Source: an uncultured Luminiphilus sp. (GTDB lineage: Bacteria; Pseudomonadota; Gammaproteobacteria; Pseudomonadales; Halieaceae). Taken from it: a stretch of 47,359 bases of DNA. The stretch's first letter is position 1, and each line of letters starts with the position of its first letter. Shown piece by piece: positions 29,207-36,556 of the stretch. The stretch is from assembly GCA_938084055.1 (NCBI GenBank), contig CALKDK010000034.1, positions 1 through 47,359 of the forward strand. The letters run 5' to 3'. A model generated the notes under the pieces. The model was not told where the DNA came from. It ran no database searches and saw only the letters and a program-made list of their open reading frames with translations. The position numbers were made by a program, and so were the translations under genes.

Positions 29207-29739
29207 AGGGCCACGCTTGTCTGCTTTCGATTTTTTTACTGGCAGCAGCGTTGGGTACAAGCGATCTTGCAGCTCAGAGTCCCACCAAGCCAGGCTTTAC
29301 CGAAGCTGAAATCAAGGCGGCTTTCATCAGCCACCTGCTGGGTTTTATCAGCTGGCAGGATCAGCGCTTACCGTCAATCGTCTGCGTGGTCAGGGCAGAT
29401 GCAACCTCCAGGGCACTGACGTCGATCTTGGGTGCCAAGAAAGGTCTCAGTGCTGAGCTGCGAGTTGTTGGGTCCAGGGAGAAGTCCCGAGACTGTGATC
29501 TGTTGTATCTCAATGAGGGGACAATGGACCTGCCGGATTGGCAACCTCAGGAGAATCTGCTAACCGTAGGTGACACGGCGGGGTTTGCGGAGGGGGGCGG
29601 GATGGTCGAGTTCCAGCGTATCGCAAATCGTATTGGTTTGATCATTAATACGAGAGCATTGGATGCTGCTGGGCTAACAGCCAGTAGCCGACTTCTCTCC
29701 CTCGCTTCGGTGTTAGCCCCGAGTGCGGCCGCGCCATGA
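29185..29739 (+). CDS. YfiR-family periplasmic protein (DUF4154)
   Basis: 184 residues. A signal peptide (hydrophobic run ending DLAAQ) precedes a YfiR domain that opens with EAEIKAAFISHLLGFISW, the conserved KAxFxxxLxxFxxW pattern. Two cysteines (Cys67, Cys104) match the spacing of the structural disulfide in P. aeruginosa YfiR. YfiR proteins bind the periplasmic domain of an inner-membrane signalling partner and hold it off. The partner here is evidently the kinase whose ATG overlaps this stop (ATGA). The start could also be the GTG at 29203, which avoids most of the overlap with queF. Confidence 0.82.
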   Translation: MADGAAVKGHACLLSIFLLAAALGTSDLAAQSPTKPGFTEAEIKAAFISHLLGFISWQDQRLPSIVCVVRADATSRALTSILGAKKGLSAELRVVGSREKSRDCDLLYLNEGTMDLPDWQPQENLLTVGDTAGFAEGGGMVEFQRIANRIGLIINTRALDAAGLTASSRLLSLASVLAPSAAAP

Positions 29740-31727
29740 CGAAACCGTTAAGCCAGCGTATGTCATTGCAGACCGTCGCGGTTGCAAGCCTGGTTTTGCT
29801 TGTGGTCCTGGCCATTAGTCTGACCCTGACGCTCCGCGCTGCGCTTAATGAGACCCGTGAGCTGAAAGTTGTTCAAACGCAAGTGCTTGCCAGCAATTTG
29901 ACCGCCGCACTCGCCTTCGGTGACGCCGAAGCCTCCGCAGATGTGCTTGGGACCCTCGAGAACGACGGGGATACGGTGTGGGCTCGCACTTTCCTCGCGG
30001 ATGGAAAGCTTCTTGCGGAATACCGGAGCGCATCGGAGACGTACGTCGACGACTTCGCTTCCCAGAATCCTGAACTGCTACTGGCACTGAGACCGCGTAT
30101 ACAGATCCTTACGGAGGGCATTAACTGGCGCGGGGAGGAACTCGGGTGGTTGGAGGTCTGGATTGATAACCGGACTGCCTACAACCTAGGCCGAACCGTA
30201 TTGTTAATTGCATTAATTGCAGTTCTCCTTGGCTCTCTGTTGGCTTATGGGCTCGCCTCCCGTCTGGGGACCCTGGTTTTGCAGCCGGTCAGTAAACTGA
30301 CAGATCTTATGCACGAAATAGCTTCCCGGGAGGACTATACGCGGCGCTTCAGGGCGTCAGATATTAGTGAGATCCAGGCTTTAGGCGAGACGTTCAATAA
30401 CATGCTGTCCGTTGTTGAGGACCGGGACGTCTCTCTTCACCAGGTCATCGCCCAATTGGAAGAGGCCAGAGATGCGGCGCAACGCGCAGCCGACAGCAAG
30501 ACGATGTTTCTGGCGAATATGTCCCATGAAATTCGTACACCGATGAACGGTGTGCTGGGCATCGTGTCATTGTTGAAAGAAACCGGGCTCGATGAGCGGC
30601 AGCACCTGTATTTCGATACGATCGAGCGATCTGCCAACGACCTGTTGGTTGTTATTGACGATATTCTGGATTTTACCAAGCTCGAAGCGGGTGAACTAAA
30701 AATTCGTCGGCAAGCTTTTTCACTGAATGAAACAATGCGAACACTGGAGACCTTCTTCACCGGGCCCGCCATTGAGAAAGGGCTCAAATTCTCTGTCTCC
30801 AAAGGTGAAGGGCTTGAGAATTTTGTGCGGGGCGACCCGGGCAGGATTCGGCAAATCCTACTTAATCTAGTGGGCAACGCCATCAAATTCACCGAGGTAG
30901 GTCGTGTGAACCTGCACGTTGAAGCCACAGGTTCCGGTGAATTTAAGCGAACCCGGTTTTCAGTTACGGATACTGGTATTGGCATACCCGAGGATAAACA
31001 GCCCGGCATCTTCTCCGCTTTTTTTCAGGTCGACTTCACGCATACACGTGAGTACGGTGGCACCGGTCTCGGTCTGGCGATTTGCCGGCAGTTGGCGAAC
31101 CTTATGGGCGGTGAAATCCAATTTAGCAGTACAGAGGGCGAAGGTTCGTGCTTTTGGCTGGAGCTGCCGCTGCCCGCGGAAATTTTAAATCCATTCTCTG
31201 CCCCAACTGAGACCAAGTCTGCCGCGATCGGGAACCCATTTGAGCTGGCCACAACGAAGGCGGCGCAGGGCACGCCACCCAGTGGCGCAGAATCGAGAGC
31301 CGATGATCGATCGCTACCGCTAAGAAATCTGCGCATCCTCGTAGCCGAGGACTCTGATATCAATCAATTCATCATCAAAGAACTCCTGGCAACGCTGGGA
31401 ATCAAGCCCAAGATCGTAGGCAATGGTGAGGAGGCCGTTGCGGTATTCAGTCAACAGACATTTGACCTGGTCTTCATGGACATCCAAATGCCGGTCATGG
31501 ATGGCCATGAGGCCACTCGCCGTATTCGCGAAATACAGGGGACACAGGGCGTGAACCCTGACTGCTATATCGTGGGCCTCTCGGCGCACGCGATGGCCGG
31601 TGACCGGGAGAAAAGTCTTGAATTGGGCATGGACGACTACATGACGAAGCCGATAGATCGTGATCGGCTACAGAAATATTTATTGAGCATTACTAAAAGC
31701 GTATCCGCGCACCCTATGTGGAGGTAG
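29736..31727 (+). CDS. Hybrid sensor histidine kinase with CHASE8-like periplasmic domain
   Basis: 663 residues. In order: transmembrane helix (about 16-36); a periplasmic CHASE8-type sensor with AALAFGDAEASADVL, nearly the AAVVFGDAQAAEESL pattern of YfiN; a second helix (154-176); HAMP (about 177-230); HisKA with His264 in MSHEIRTPMNG; HATPase with N box LVGNAIKF, DTGIGIP and GGTGLGL; and a receiver with Asp582 in VFMDIQMPVMDG and Lys638. There is no GGDEF and no Hpt domain, so the phosphate must pass to a separate Hpt protein. The neighbours, a YfiR-like protein and an outer-membrane barrel, suggest it is controlled from the periplasm. Confidence 0.92.
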   Translation: MTKPLSQRMSLQTVAVASLVLLVVLAISLTLTLRAALNETRELKVVQTQVLASNLTAALAFGDAEASADVLGTLENDGDTVWARTFLADGKLLAEYRSASETYVDDFASQNPELLLALRPRIQILTEGINWRGEELGWLEVWIDNRTAYNLGRTVLLIALIAVLLGSLLAYGLASRLGTLVLQPVSKLTDLMHEIASREDYTRRFRASDISEIQALGETFNNMLSVVEDRDVSLHQVIAQLEEARDAAQRAADSKTMFLANMSHEIRTPMNGVLGIVSLLKETGLDERQHLYFDTIERSANDLLVVIDDILDFTKLEAGELKIRRQAFSLNETMRTLETFFTGPAIEKGLKFSVSKGEGLENFVRGDPGRIRQILLNLVGNAIKFTEVGRVNLHVEATGSGEFKRTRFSVTDTGIGIPEDKQPGIFSAFFQVDFTHTREYGGTGLGLAICRQLANLMGGEIQFSSTEGEGSCFWLELPLPAEILNPFSAPTETKSAAIGNPFELATTKAAQGTPPSGAESRADDRSLPLRNLRILVAEDSDINQFIIKELLATLGIKPKIVGNGEEAVAVFSQQTFDLVFMDIQMPVMDGHEATRRIREIQGTQGVNPDCYIVGLSAHAMAGDREKSLELGMDDYMTKPIDRDRLQKYLLSITKSVSAHPMWR

Positions 31728-31731
31728 AGCG

Positions 31732-32829
31732 ATGTTTTATGAGAAATCCGAGAAGATAAGCAAGGGGTACCCAATTGTTGGCGCTGTCTGTTTTGTTACC
31801 GGCCTGGCTAGCGTCGATCTGGCTGCTCAAACGGTGCCTGCGGACCTCGCTGGGATCTCGATTGAAGACCTGTTTGCGAGCAATGTAGTAGCCAATGAAG
31901 AGAGAGAGAAGACCGGCAAGCGTTGGCATCTCGCCTATCAGTTTCTACAATCTGACTTTGATGAGTATCGCCTTGGGACCCAACGATTGAGTTATGAGGA
32001 TGTCCTGTGGTCTGGGCCGTCTGAACAGCGGACAGAAAACAATTATCCCGTGGTACCCACCAAGATTACTCAGAAAGTGCACTCGTTTCTGCTCGCCTAT
32101 GACTTTTCCGAGAAACTGTCACTCAAGTTGTCGGTCCCTTTTATTGAGCAGAGCACTGATCATATTTCCATCGTGCCAAACTATGATGCCTTTACGATCA
32201 GTTCCAATGGCATTGGCGACACGGTGGCGCTTGCGGACTATGAATTATCCCGCAACGTGAACAGTGCATGGCGGCTAATCGGCGGTATCAGTATCCCGAC
32301 GGGTTCCATCGATGAGGAGGGTGATACCCCCCGCGCACCGGGCAACCAGCAGCTGCCCTATACCATGCAGATCGGTTCGGGCACTTGGGATGTGCCCGTC
32401 GCACTCGTCTACGAGAAGTTTAGTCAATTTGCCAGGTGGGGTCTGGACGCTCGAGCGGTTGCCCGCGCAGGGAGCAATGACAGGGATTACCGGTTGGGAC
32501 ACAAGTTCTCTGCAGGAGGCTGGGTAGCATGGAATACTTTAGGCAGTTTCGAGCCGGGCATCCGCTTGAACTATCGATGGCAGGGTGAGATCGACGGCGA
32601 CGATACCAGCCTGCTGTTGCCCAATCCCAGCTTTCCTTATCCGGCGCCTGTTGTTGACCCTACGGCTTTCGGAGGGCAGCAGATAGACCTGTCACTGTTT
32701 GTAAGCGTCGCTGTGAGCCCGGCCTGGACGCTGCGCGCGGAGTATAGTCAACCCGTATGGCTCAACCTGAATGGCCCGCAGTCGGCAGAGAATTACCATT
32801 TTAGTATCGGGATAAGTACGGTGTTTTAA
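31732..32829 (+). CDS. Outer-membrane beta-barrel protein of the YfiR-kinase operon
   Basis: 365 residues. A signal peptide ends around DLAAQ, followed by a short segment DLAGISIEDLFAS that recalls the plug-start motif of TonB-type receptors found beside YfiR genes. Many amphipathic strands follow, with a terminal Phe in ISTVF, the classical BAM signal. It looks like a transporter-type barrel of unknown substrate (Phenol_MetA_deg-like in style). A GGAGGT ribosome site lies just upstream and only four bases separate it from the kinase, so it belongs to the same operon. It might act as the outer-membrane arm of the switch. Confidence 0.7.
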   Translation: MFYEKSEKISKGYPIVGAVCFVTGLASVDLAAQTVPADLAGISIEDLFASNVVANEEREKTGKRWHLAYQFLQSDFDEYRLGTQRLSYEDVLWSGPSEQRTENNYPVVPTKITQKVHSFLLAYDFSEKLSLKLSVPFIEQSTDHISIVPNYDAFTISSNGIGDTVALADYELSRNVNSAWRLIGGISIPTGSIDEEGDTPRAPGNQQLPYTMQIGSGTWDVPVALVYEKFSQFARWGLDARAVARAGSNDRDYRLGHKFSAGGWVAWNTLGSFEPGIRLNYRWQGEIDGDDTSLLLPNPSFPYPAPVVDPTAFGGQQIDLSLFVSVAVSPAWTLRAEYSQPVWLNLNGPQSAENYHFSIGISTVF

Positions 32830-32839
32830 TCGTCCCTCT

Positions 32840-32869
32840 TTGTTGCTGCCCTTCTGGTTGTGGTAACCT
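32840..32869 (+). promoter_or_regulatory. Possible promoter of tRNA-Ser
   Basis: TTGTTG (32840-32845) and TAACCT (32864-32869) are 18 bases apart, followed by a GC-rich discriminator before the tRNA. The boxes are imperfect. Confidence 0.4.
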
Positions 32870-32881
32870 GCGCGCCGTTTC

Positions 32882-32969
32882 GGAGAGGTGGCCGAGTGGT
32901 CGAAGGCGCACGCCTGGAAAGTGTGTATACGGCAACGTATCGAGGGTTCGAATCCCTCCTTCTCCGCCA
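32882..32969 (+). tRNA. tRNA-Ser (anticodon GGA)
   Basis: An 88-base class II tRNA. The acceptor GGAGAGG pairs with CTTCTCC (one G-T), followed by G and an encoded CCA. The D-arm region is GCCGAGTGGTCGAAGGC, the anticodon loop CTGGAAA, there is a long variable arm, and the T loop is TTCGAAT. A terminator follows 12 bases later. Serine tRNAs are frequent integration sites for islands; no second copy of its 3' end was seen downstream. Confidence 0.97.
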
Positions 32970-32980
32970 TACATAAAAAT

Positions 32981-33005
32981 GCCCGCCTTACGCGGGCTTT
33001 TTTAT
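32981..33005 (+). terminator. Rho-independent terminator after tRNA-Ser
   Basis: Six-base-pair GC stem (GCCCGC / GCGGGC) with a CTTAC loop, then a run of T residues. AAAAA on the left side makes it potentially usable in both directions. Confidence 0.88.
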
Positions 33006-33391
33006 TTAGAAATAGACAGCTTGGTGAGAGACCTCCGGTTCGATAAACGCTGCCCGGCGCCTTTTGGGCGCCCCGTGGGAAAGGAGCGTCCGCCGGGTGA
33101 GGGCGGCGCAGGCAGCGCCGCTCGAGTCACTCTCTTGTTCTTCGTCAGACAGTCTGCTGCGGAACAACAGCCTTACGCAGTAGACCTATGACTCTTGGCA
33201 GCAAAGCTTACTGTGCAAAGAGATGATGCCCAGCGGGTGCTGCGGAAACCATGCGCTTGTAACTTATAAGGGGCTGTGATCGGCTCCAAGCGCCGGCGTT
33301 GACCCCATTGGGTCGTCACTTCTACGACGCTTGGTAGCCGCTGGGGCTTTGTTGACGGAGCCGCATCAGTACGACAGTCAGATCCGAAGCA
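33006..33391. other. 386-base stretch without a supported gene; two GC hairpins
   Basis: No reading frame here looks like a protein family. Two strong inverted repeats stand out: GGCGCC-TTTTG-GGCGCC at about 33057-33073 and GCGGCGC-AGGCA-GCGCCGC at 33103-33121. A short frame across them (around 33060-33170) translates to a low-complexity basic peptide of a type I associate with repeated intergenic DNA rather than with genes. Confidence 0.5.
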
Positions 33392-33955
33392 TCACGAAGT
33401 CATACGTTCCAGGGCAGAGGGACTTTGCGGGTCATCGTAAGCCCAAGCCCGAGTCAGCAGCTCACCATCGGGTACCCCCGCCATCCTCGCTTCATGCATC
33501 CTGCCAGGATCAAATACCGGCCCCAGCGGATCCTCACTGTATTCCCGAGACTGCATAAATTCTGTGGCTTCGGTGGTGGTTTGAAAATTATCAATTTGAA
33601 GTTCCACCAAACAACGGTCGGGGTCTCTGTAATAGATCGAAGTTGTCGGTCCGTGTTGGATTGGCGCCACAGGCGCAATACCCAGGGACAAAAGCCTCTG
33701 GTAATTCTCGAGCAGCGCCCCCAGATCGGCAAAGGTAAATGCCGAGTGCATTAAGCCCACACTATTTGGAGGCCTTGGCGCAGAGCCACCCGGGACGCGC
33801 ATGAAAGCAACCCGATGATGTTCGTCGTCATAGGTAATGAAGCACATGCTCGGGTTCTCAAAAACGACAGAGGCGTCAAGCAGAGTCATATAAAAATCAC
33901 GCATCGCTTGCACTTGGTTCGTCTGGAAAACAATATGCGCCAAACGTTTGCTCAA
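33392..33955 (-). CDS. VOC-superfamily (glyoxalase / extradiol dioxygenase-like) protein
   Basis: 187 residues. The N-terminal 120 form one VOC module pair with the three candidate metal ligands in place: His7 in RLAHIVFQ, His70 in GLMHSAF and Glu118 in DRCLVELQ. The order resembles ring-cleaving extradiol dioxygenases and related isomerases. The C-terminal 60 residues form a tail ending in a segment (EDPLGPVFDP) often seen in such putative dioxygenases of catabolic clusters. No catabolic genes sit next to it, so the substrate is unknown. Confidence 0.78.
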   Translation of the reverse strand: MSKRLAHIVFQTNQVQAMRDFYMTLLDASVVFENPSMCFITYDDEHHRVAFMRVPGGSAPRPPNSVGLMHSAFTFADLGALLENYQRLLSLGIAPVAPIQHGPTTSIYYRDPDRCLVELQIDNFQTTTEATEFMQSREYSEDPLGPVFDPGRMHEARMAGVPDGELLTRAWAYDDPQSPSALERMTS

Positions 33956-34189
33956 ACTACTTCCCTCCGTTGGGGTGCAAACTCCATTCAGGGCTTGCGT
34001 ATTCGTCGGTCCCGTTAGTTGGCCTGCCGGGTGCGCCTGACGCCTCGAAGTATAAGAGGTATAAATAGGGTGTCGAGAGTAATTGATTGCCCGGCAAATC
34101 CAACGGCGACCCTGGATTTGGCCAGCTGCCTTGCAGATGGGTGACCTTGAATCATGCGCCCACGATGACGGTCAGGCCGATCTAAGATA
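33956..34189. other. Non-coding spacer before the deacetylase remnant
   Basis: No convincing gene on either strand. It includes an AT-richer stretch near 34050-34090 that could hold the VOC gene promoter on the minus strand, but no box pair good enough to call. Confidence 0.4.
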
Positions 34190-34444
34190 GTAGGGTGTGA
34201 TTACTGCGACGGGTATGGGCCCGTGCCCATCCTCGATATCAATTTTCATCAGGGTAACGGTACCCGGGATTTCTTTTATGGGCGCGACGATGCGCTGCTC
34301 TCTTCCCTGCATGAGGATCCTGTGTATGCGTCTCCCCGGTTTCTGGGTTGTGCCGATGAGACCGGCTCCGAGCCGGAAGCGGGCTATGGCGTCGACAAAG
34401 TGGGCGTCAATGTGGTCAACGCCCTGCAGGTCTTTGGGGGCTGA
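34190..34444 (+). pseudogene. Remnant of an acetylpolyamine amidohydrolase / HDAC-superfamily gene
   Basis: The frame reads VPILDINFHQGNGTRDFFYG, then DDALLSSLHEDP and GCADETG. This is the metal-site region of class II HDAC-like deacetylases (usual form ILDVDYHHGNGTQDIFY ... SLHGDP ... GYADETG). Directly after it comes EAGYGVDKVGVNVVNAL, which is the extreme C terminus of the same family (usual form EGGYAVEELGVNVVN). Roughly a third of the protein between these two parts is missing, as is the whole N-terminal half. One of the paired His is Gln. No good start exists; a stop lies at 34187-34189. A dead, internally deleted gene. Confidence 0.75.
34362..34376. repeat. Perfect inverted repeat at the deletion joint of the remnant
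   Basis: CCGGCTC-C-GAGCCGG is a seven-base-pair perfect palindrome with a one-base centre. It lies exactly where the metal-site part and the C-terminal part of the deacetylase remnant meet, so it may mark or have helped cause the deletion. Confidence 0.6.
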
Positions 34445-34598
34445 CCTGGCTTCCTCAGCGGCTACTGCGGGGGGCCTACACGGCGGCTTGGGTAGGCCTG
34501 AAATTCTCACCCGGAACGGGTGCGCGTCGCGCATAGGGCCAGGCGGGGCAATCCATGCTGCTCAGCCTGCGCCGTTACGCTCCGGAGCAGAATAACCT

Positions 34599-34937
34599 TT
34601 AGGCCGCGTTATCCCGGGCAGATTCTGCCTCAATCGTTGTGTACAGATGCAGTAAGCAGCGGCAAAAATCTTTTTTCTCCACGCGGCTTAAAGTCTGGGC
34701 TTTCTCCAGGTGCCGTCGGCTGACCCAAGTGCACTGTGAGATATCGCCATAGGACTGCAGCTTTTCGTAAATGTCTGCAATGGCACTGTCGCGAAGGTCA
34801 ATGTCGCTGAATTTGCTGAAAGCGAGGTTCAGTTCCTGGAATGCGTCTGCGATGGCCTCGTTTGCATCATCGGCTAGCATGAGGGCATCGACGGCTTTAC
34901 CGAGGGACTCTCGGGCGTGGGAGAAGTCTATCTGCAT
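34599..34937 (-). CDS. Hypothetical small helical protein
   Basis: 112 residues, not recognised. It is soluble, acidic in the first two thirds and probably all-helical, with three cysteines (one pair as CRC near residue 92) and no signal peptide or membrane segment. The start ATG has AAGGA upstream inside a noticeably AT-rich leader (34938-34990), which looks like a promoter region and supports the gene being expressed. Neighbours (deacetylase remnant, esterase) give no hint of function. Confidence 0.6.
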   Translation of the reverse strand: MQIDFSHARESLGKAVDALMLADDANEAIADAFQELNLAFSKFSDIDLRDSAIADIYEKLQSYGDISQCTWVSRRHLEKAQTLSRVEKKDFCRCLLHLYTTIEAESARDNAA

Positions 34938-35143
34938 ATTTAAAATCCTTAATAATATGTAATAAACTTTTTAAATTGTCTCACTGTTTATCGCTATAGT
35001 CCATCAACATTGCATTGTCTGTTTTGCCGAGTTGTTACGGCTTTCATCAACGTGAGGGAGAGGAGGTCATCACCCTCGCCTTTCTGGGTCGGCGATTAAC
35101 AGAGTAAGCCCAAAGAGTGGCTGCAGACGGCCGATCTGTGTTG
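34938..35143. other. AT-rich upstream region of the small helical protein gene
   Basis: The part nearest the gene (34938-35010) is far richer in A and T than its surroundings and presumably contains its minus-strand promoter, though several overlapping box pairs are possible. The remainder, to the end of the esterase gene at 35144, shows nothing I can name. Confidence 0.4.
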
Positions 35144-36364
35144 TTAGTCTGCAATCGCACCGTAGGCAAGATTCTTGAGTTGGCCTCGGAAATTGAAGGT
35201 TGCTGATGGAATCAGTTGGGTCATGAAAATCGCATAAAAGTCTTCGATGGGGTCTACCCAGAAAAGCGTGGACGCGTAACCCCCCCAGTAGAAATCACCC
35301 AAGCCAATGGTGCCCGCCGCTACCGGATCCATCGTGGTGGCAAAACCCAGTCCGAAGCCCACACCTTCGTTACTTGTCTCTGAGAAGCCACCCACGGCCA
35401 TTGCGGCAAGATTGCTGTTGCCAAGATGATTCTGCGTCATCAGGTTCAGCGTTGGCCGACTGATCAACTGGCGCCCTTTGTAGGTTCCTTTTTGGAGCAG
35501 CATTGTGCAGAAATTGCTGTAGTCACCCAGGGTGCTGACCAACCCCCCGGCGCCTGAGGGGCCCGCAGGTGGATCTCGATAGCCACTGGTGGCCGGATCA
35601 TCCTGTAAACGAAGTGATTTATCGGAGGCCCGGACGTAGCACGCGGCAAACCGGTCGATGTCCTGGTCCCTGACGAAAAAGCCGGTATCACTCATGTCCA
35701 GAGGTTCAAAGATGCGCGCCCTAAAAAACTCCGCAAGGGACAGCCCCGAGATCAATTCAACCAAATAACCACAAACATCGGTGGCGACGGAGTAGCTCCA
35801 TTGCGAGCCGGGATCGTAAAGCAGGGGTACCGCTGCCAGCCGCTGCACAAAGGTTGCCAGGGGCTCGTTAGCGCTGCGCGTAGCGCCTGCCGCTCGGTAA
35901 GCATCGTCCACGGGCTGGTCCATGCCGGGCAAAATGCCGCCGTAGGTAAGGCCAGCGGTATGGGTCAGTAAATGATGGAGAGTCATGGGTCGCTTGGGAG
36001 GGCGAGTGACTGTGTTCGCCCCAGTGCCCTCAACCCAGACTTCTTGGCTTCTCCATGATGGAATGAACTTGTATACCGGGTCACTGAGCTGAAAGCGGCC
36101 CTCCTCGAAAAGCATCATCAATGCGATCGAGGTGATCGGTTTGGTCATGGAATAGATTCTAAAAATCGTATCATCCCGCATCAGCCTGCCGCGCTCTCTG
36201 TCCATGTGACCCAAGGTCAGCGACTGGGCCACAATGCCCCGCCTCGCGATAATCAGCCGGCAGCCAGGAATTTTTTCCGGGTCAATGTAGTGATCCCTCA
36301 GATGCCGTTCGAGGTGGCCTAGTTTTTCACCTGAAAAACCTGCTGCTTTGGGGTCAATGACCAT
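35144..36364 (-). CDS. Serine beta-lactamase-family esterase (class C-like, EstB type)
   Basis: 406 residues of the beta-lactamase/transpeptidase fold. The nucleophile motif is SMTK (Ser72, Lys75), the second motif is a YSV at Tyr191 in place of the YxN of true class C enzymes, and the third is WGG near YWGGYAST in place of KTG. This combination is typical of EstB-like esterases and promiscuous hydrolases rather than antibiotic resistance enzymes. There is no signal peptide, so it is probably cytoplasmic. The start ATG is at 36364, and the gene diverges from the exported EEP protein across 192 bases. Confidence 0.85.
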   Translation of the reverse strand: MVIDPKAAGFSGEKLGHLERHLRDHYIDPEKIPGCRLIIARRGIVAQSLTLGHMDRERGRLMRDDTIFRIYSMTKPITSIALMMLFEEGRFQLSDPVYKFIPSWRSQEVWVEGTGANTVTRPPKRPMTLHHLLTHTAGLTYGGILPGMDQPVDDAYRAAGATRSANEPLATFVQRLAAVPLLYDPGSQWSYSVATDVCGYLVELISGLSLAEFFRARIFEPLDMSDTGFFVRDQDIDRFAACYVRASDKSLRLQDDPATSGYRDPPAGPSGAGGLVSTLGDYSNFCTMLLQKGTYKGRQLISRPTLNLMTQNHLGNSNLAAMAVGGFSETSNEGVGFGLGFATTMDPVAAGTIGLGDFYWGGYASTLFWVDPIEDFYAIFMTQLIPSATFNFRGQLKNLAYGAIAD

Positions 36365-36556
36365 TGAGCCGGATTCCTGTCAGTTGGGGTTTGGGTCACC
36401 AACACGTGGCGTGGTGGGTGGCGATAAAAAGAGTACAGTAATAGGGGGGTGGCGTGCCATTTTCAGTCAATAGTCACTGTTTTTCTCGACAGAGCTGAAT
36501 CTGAACTGAGGCAGCCCAGAGAGGCTGCGCTATTTTGACGGATAAACAGGAAGATC

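Noticed and set aside
32692-32970. Minus-strand open frame with an EGFEPSIRC-type peptide
   Set aside because: It is the antisense of tRNA-Ser, a well-known annotation artefact.
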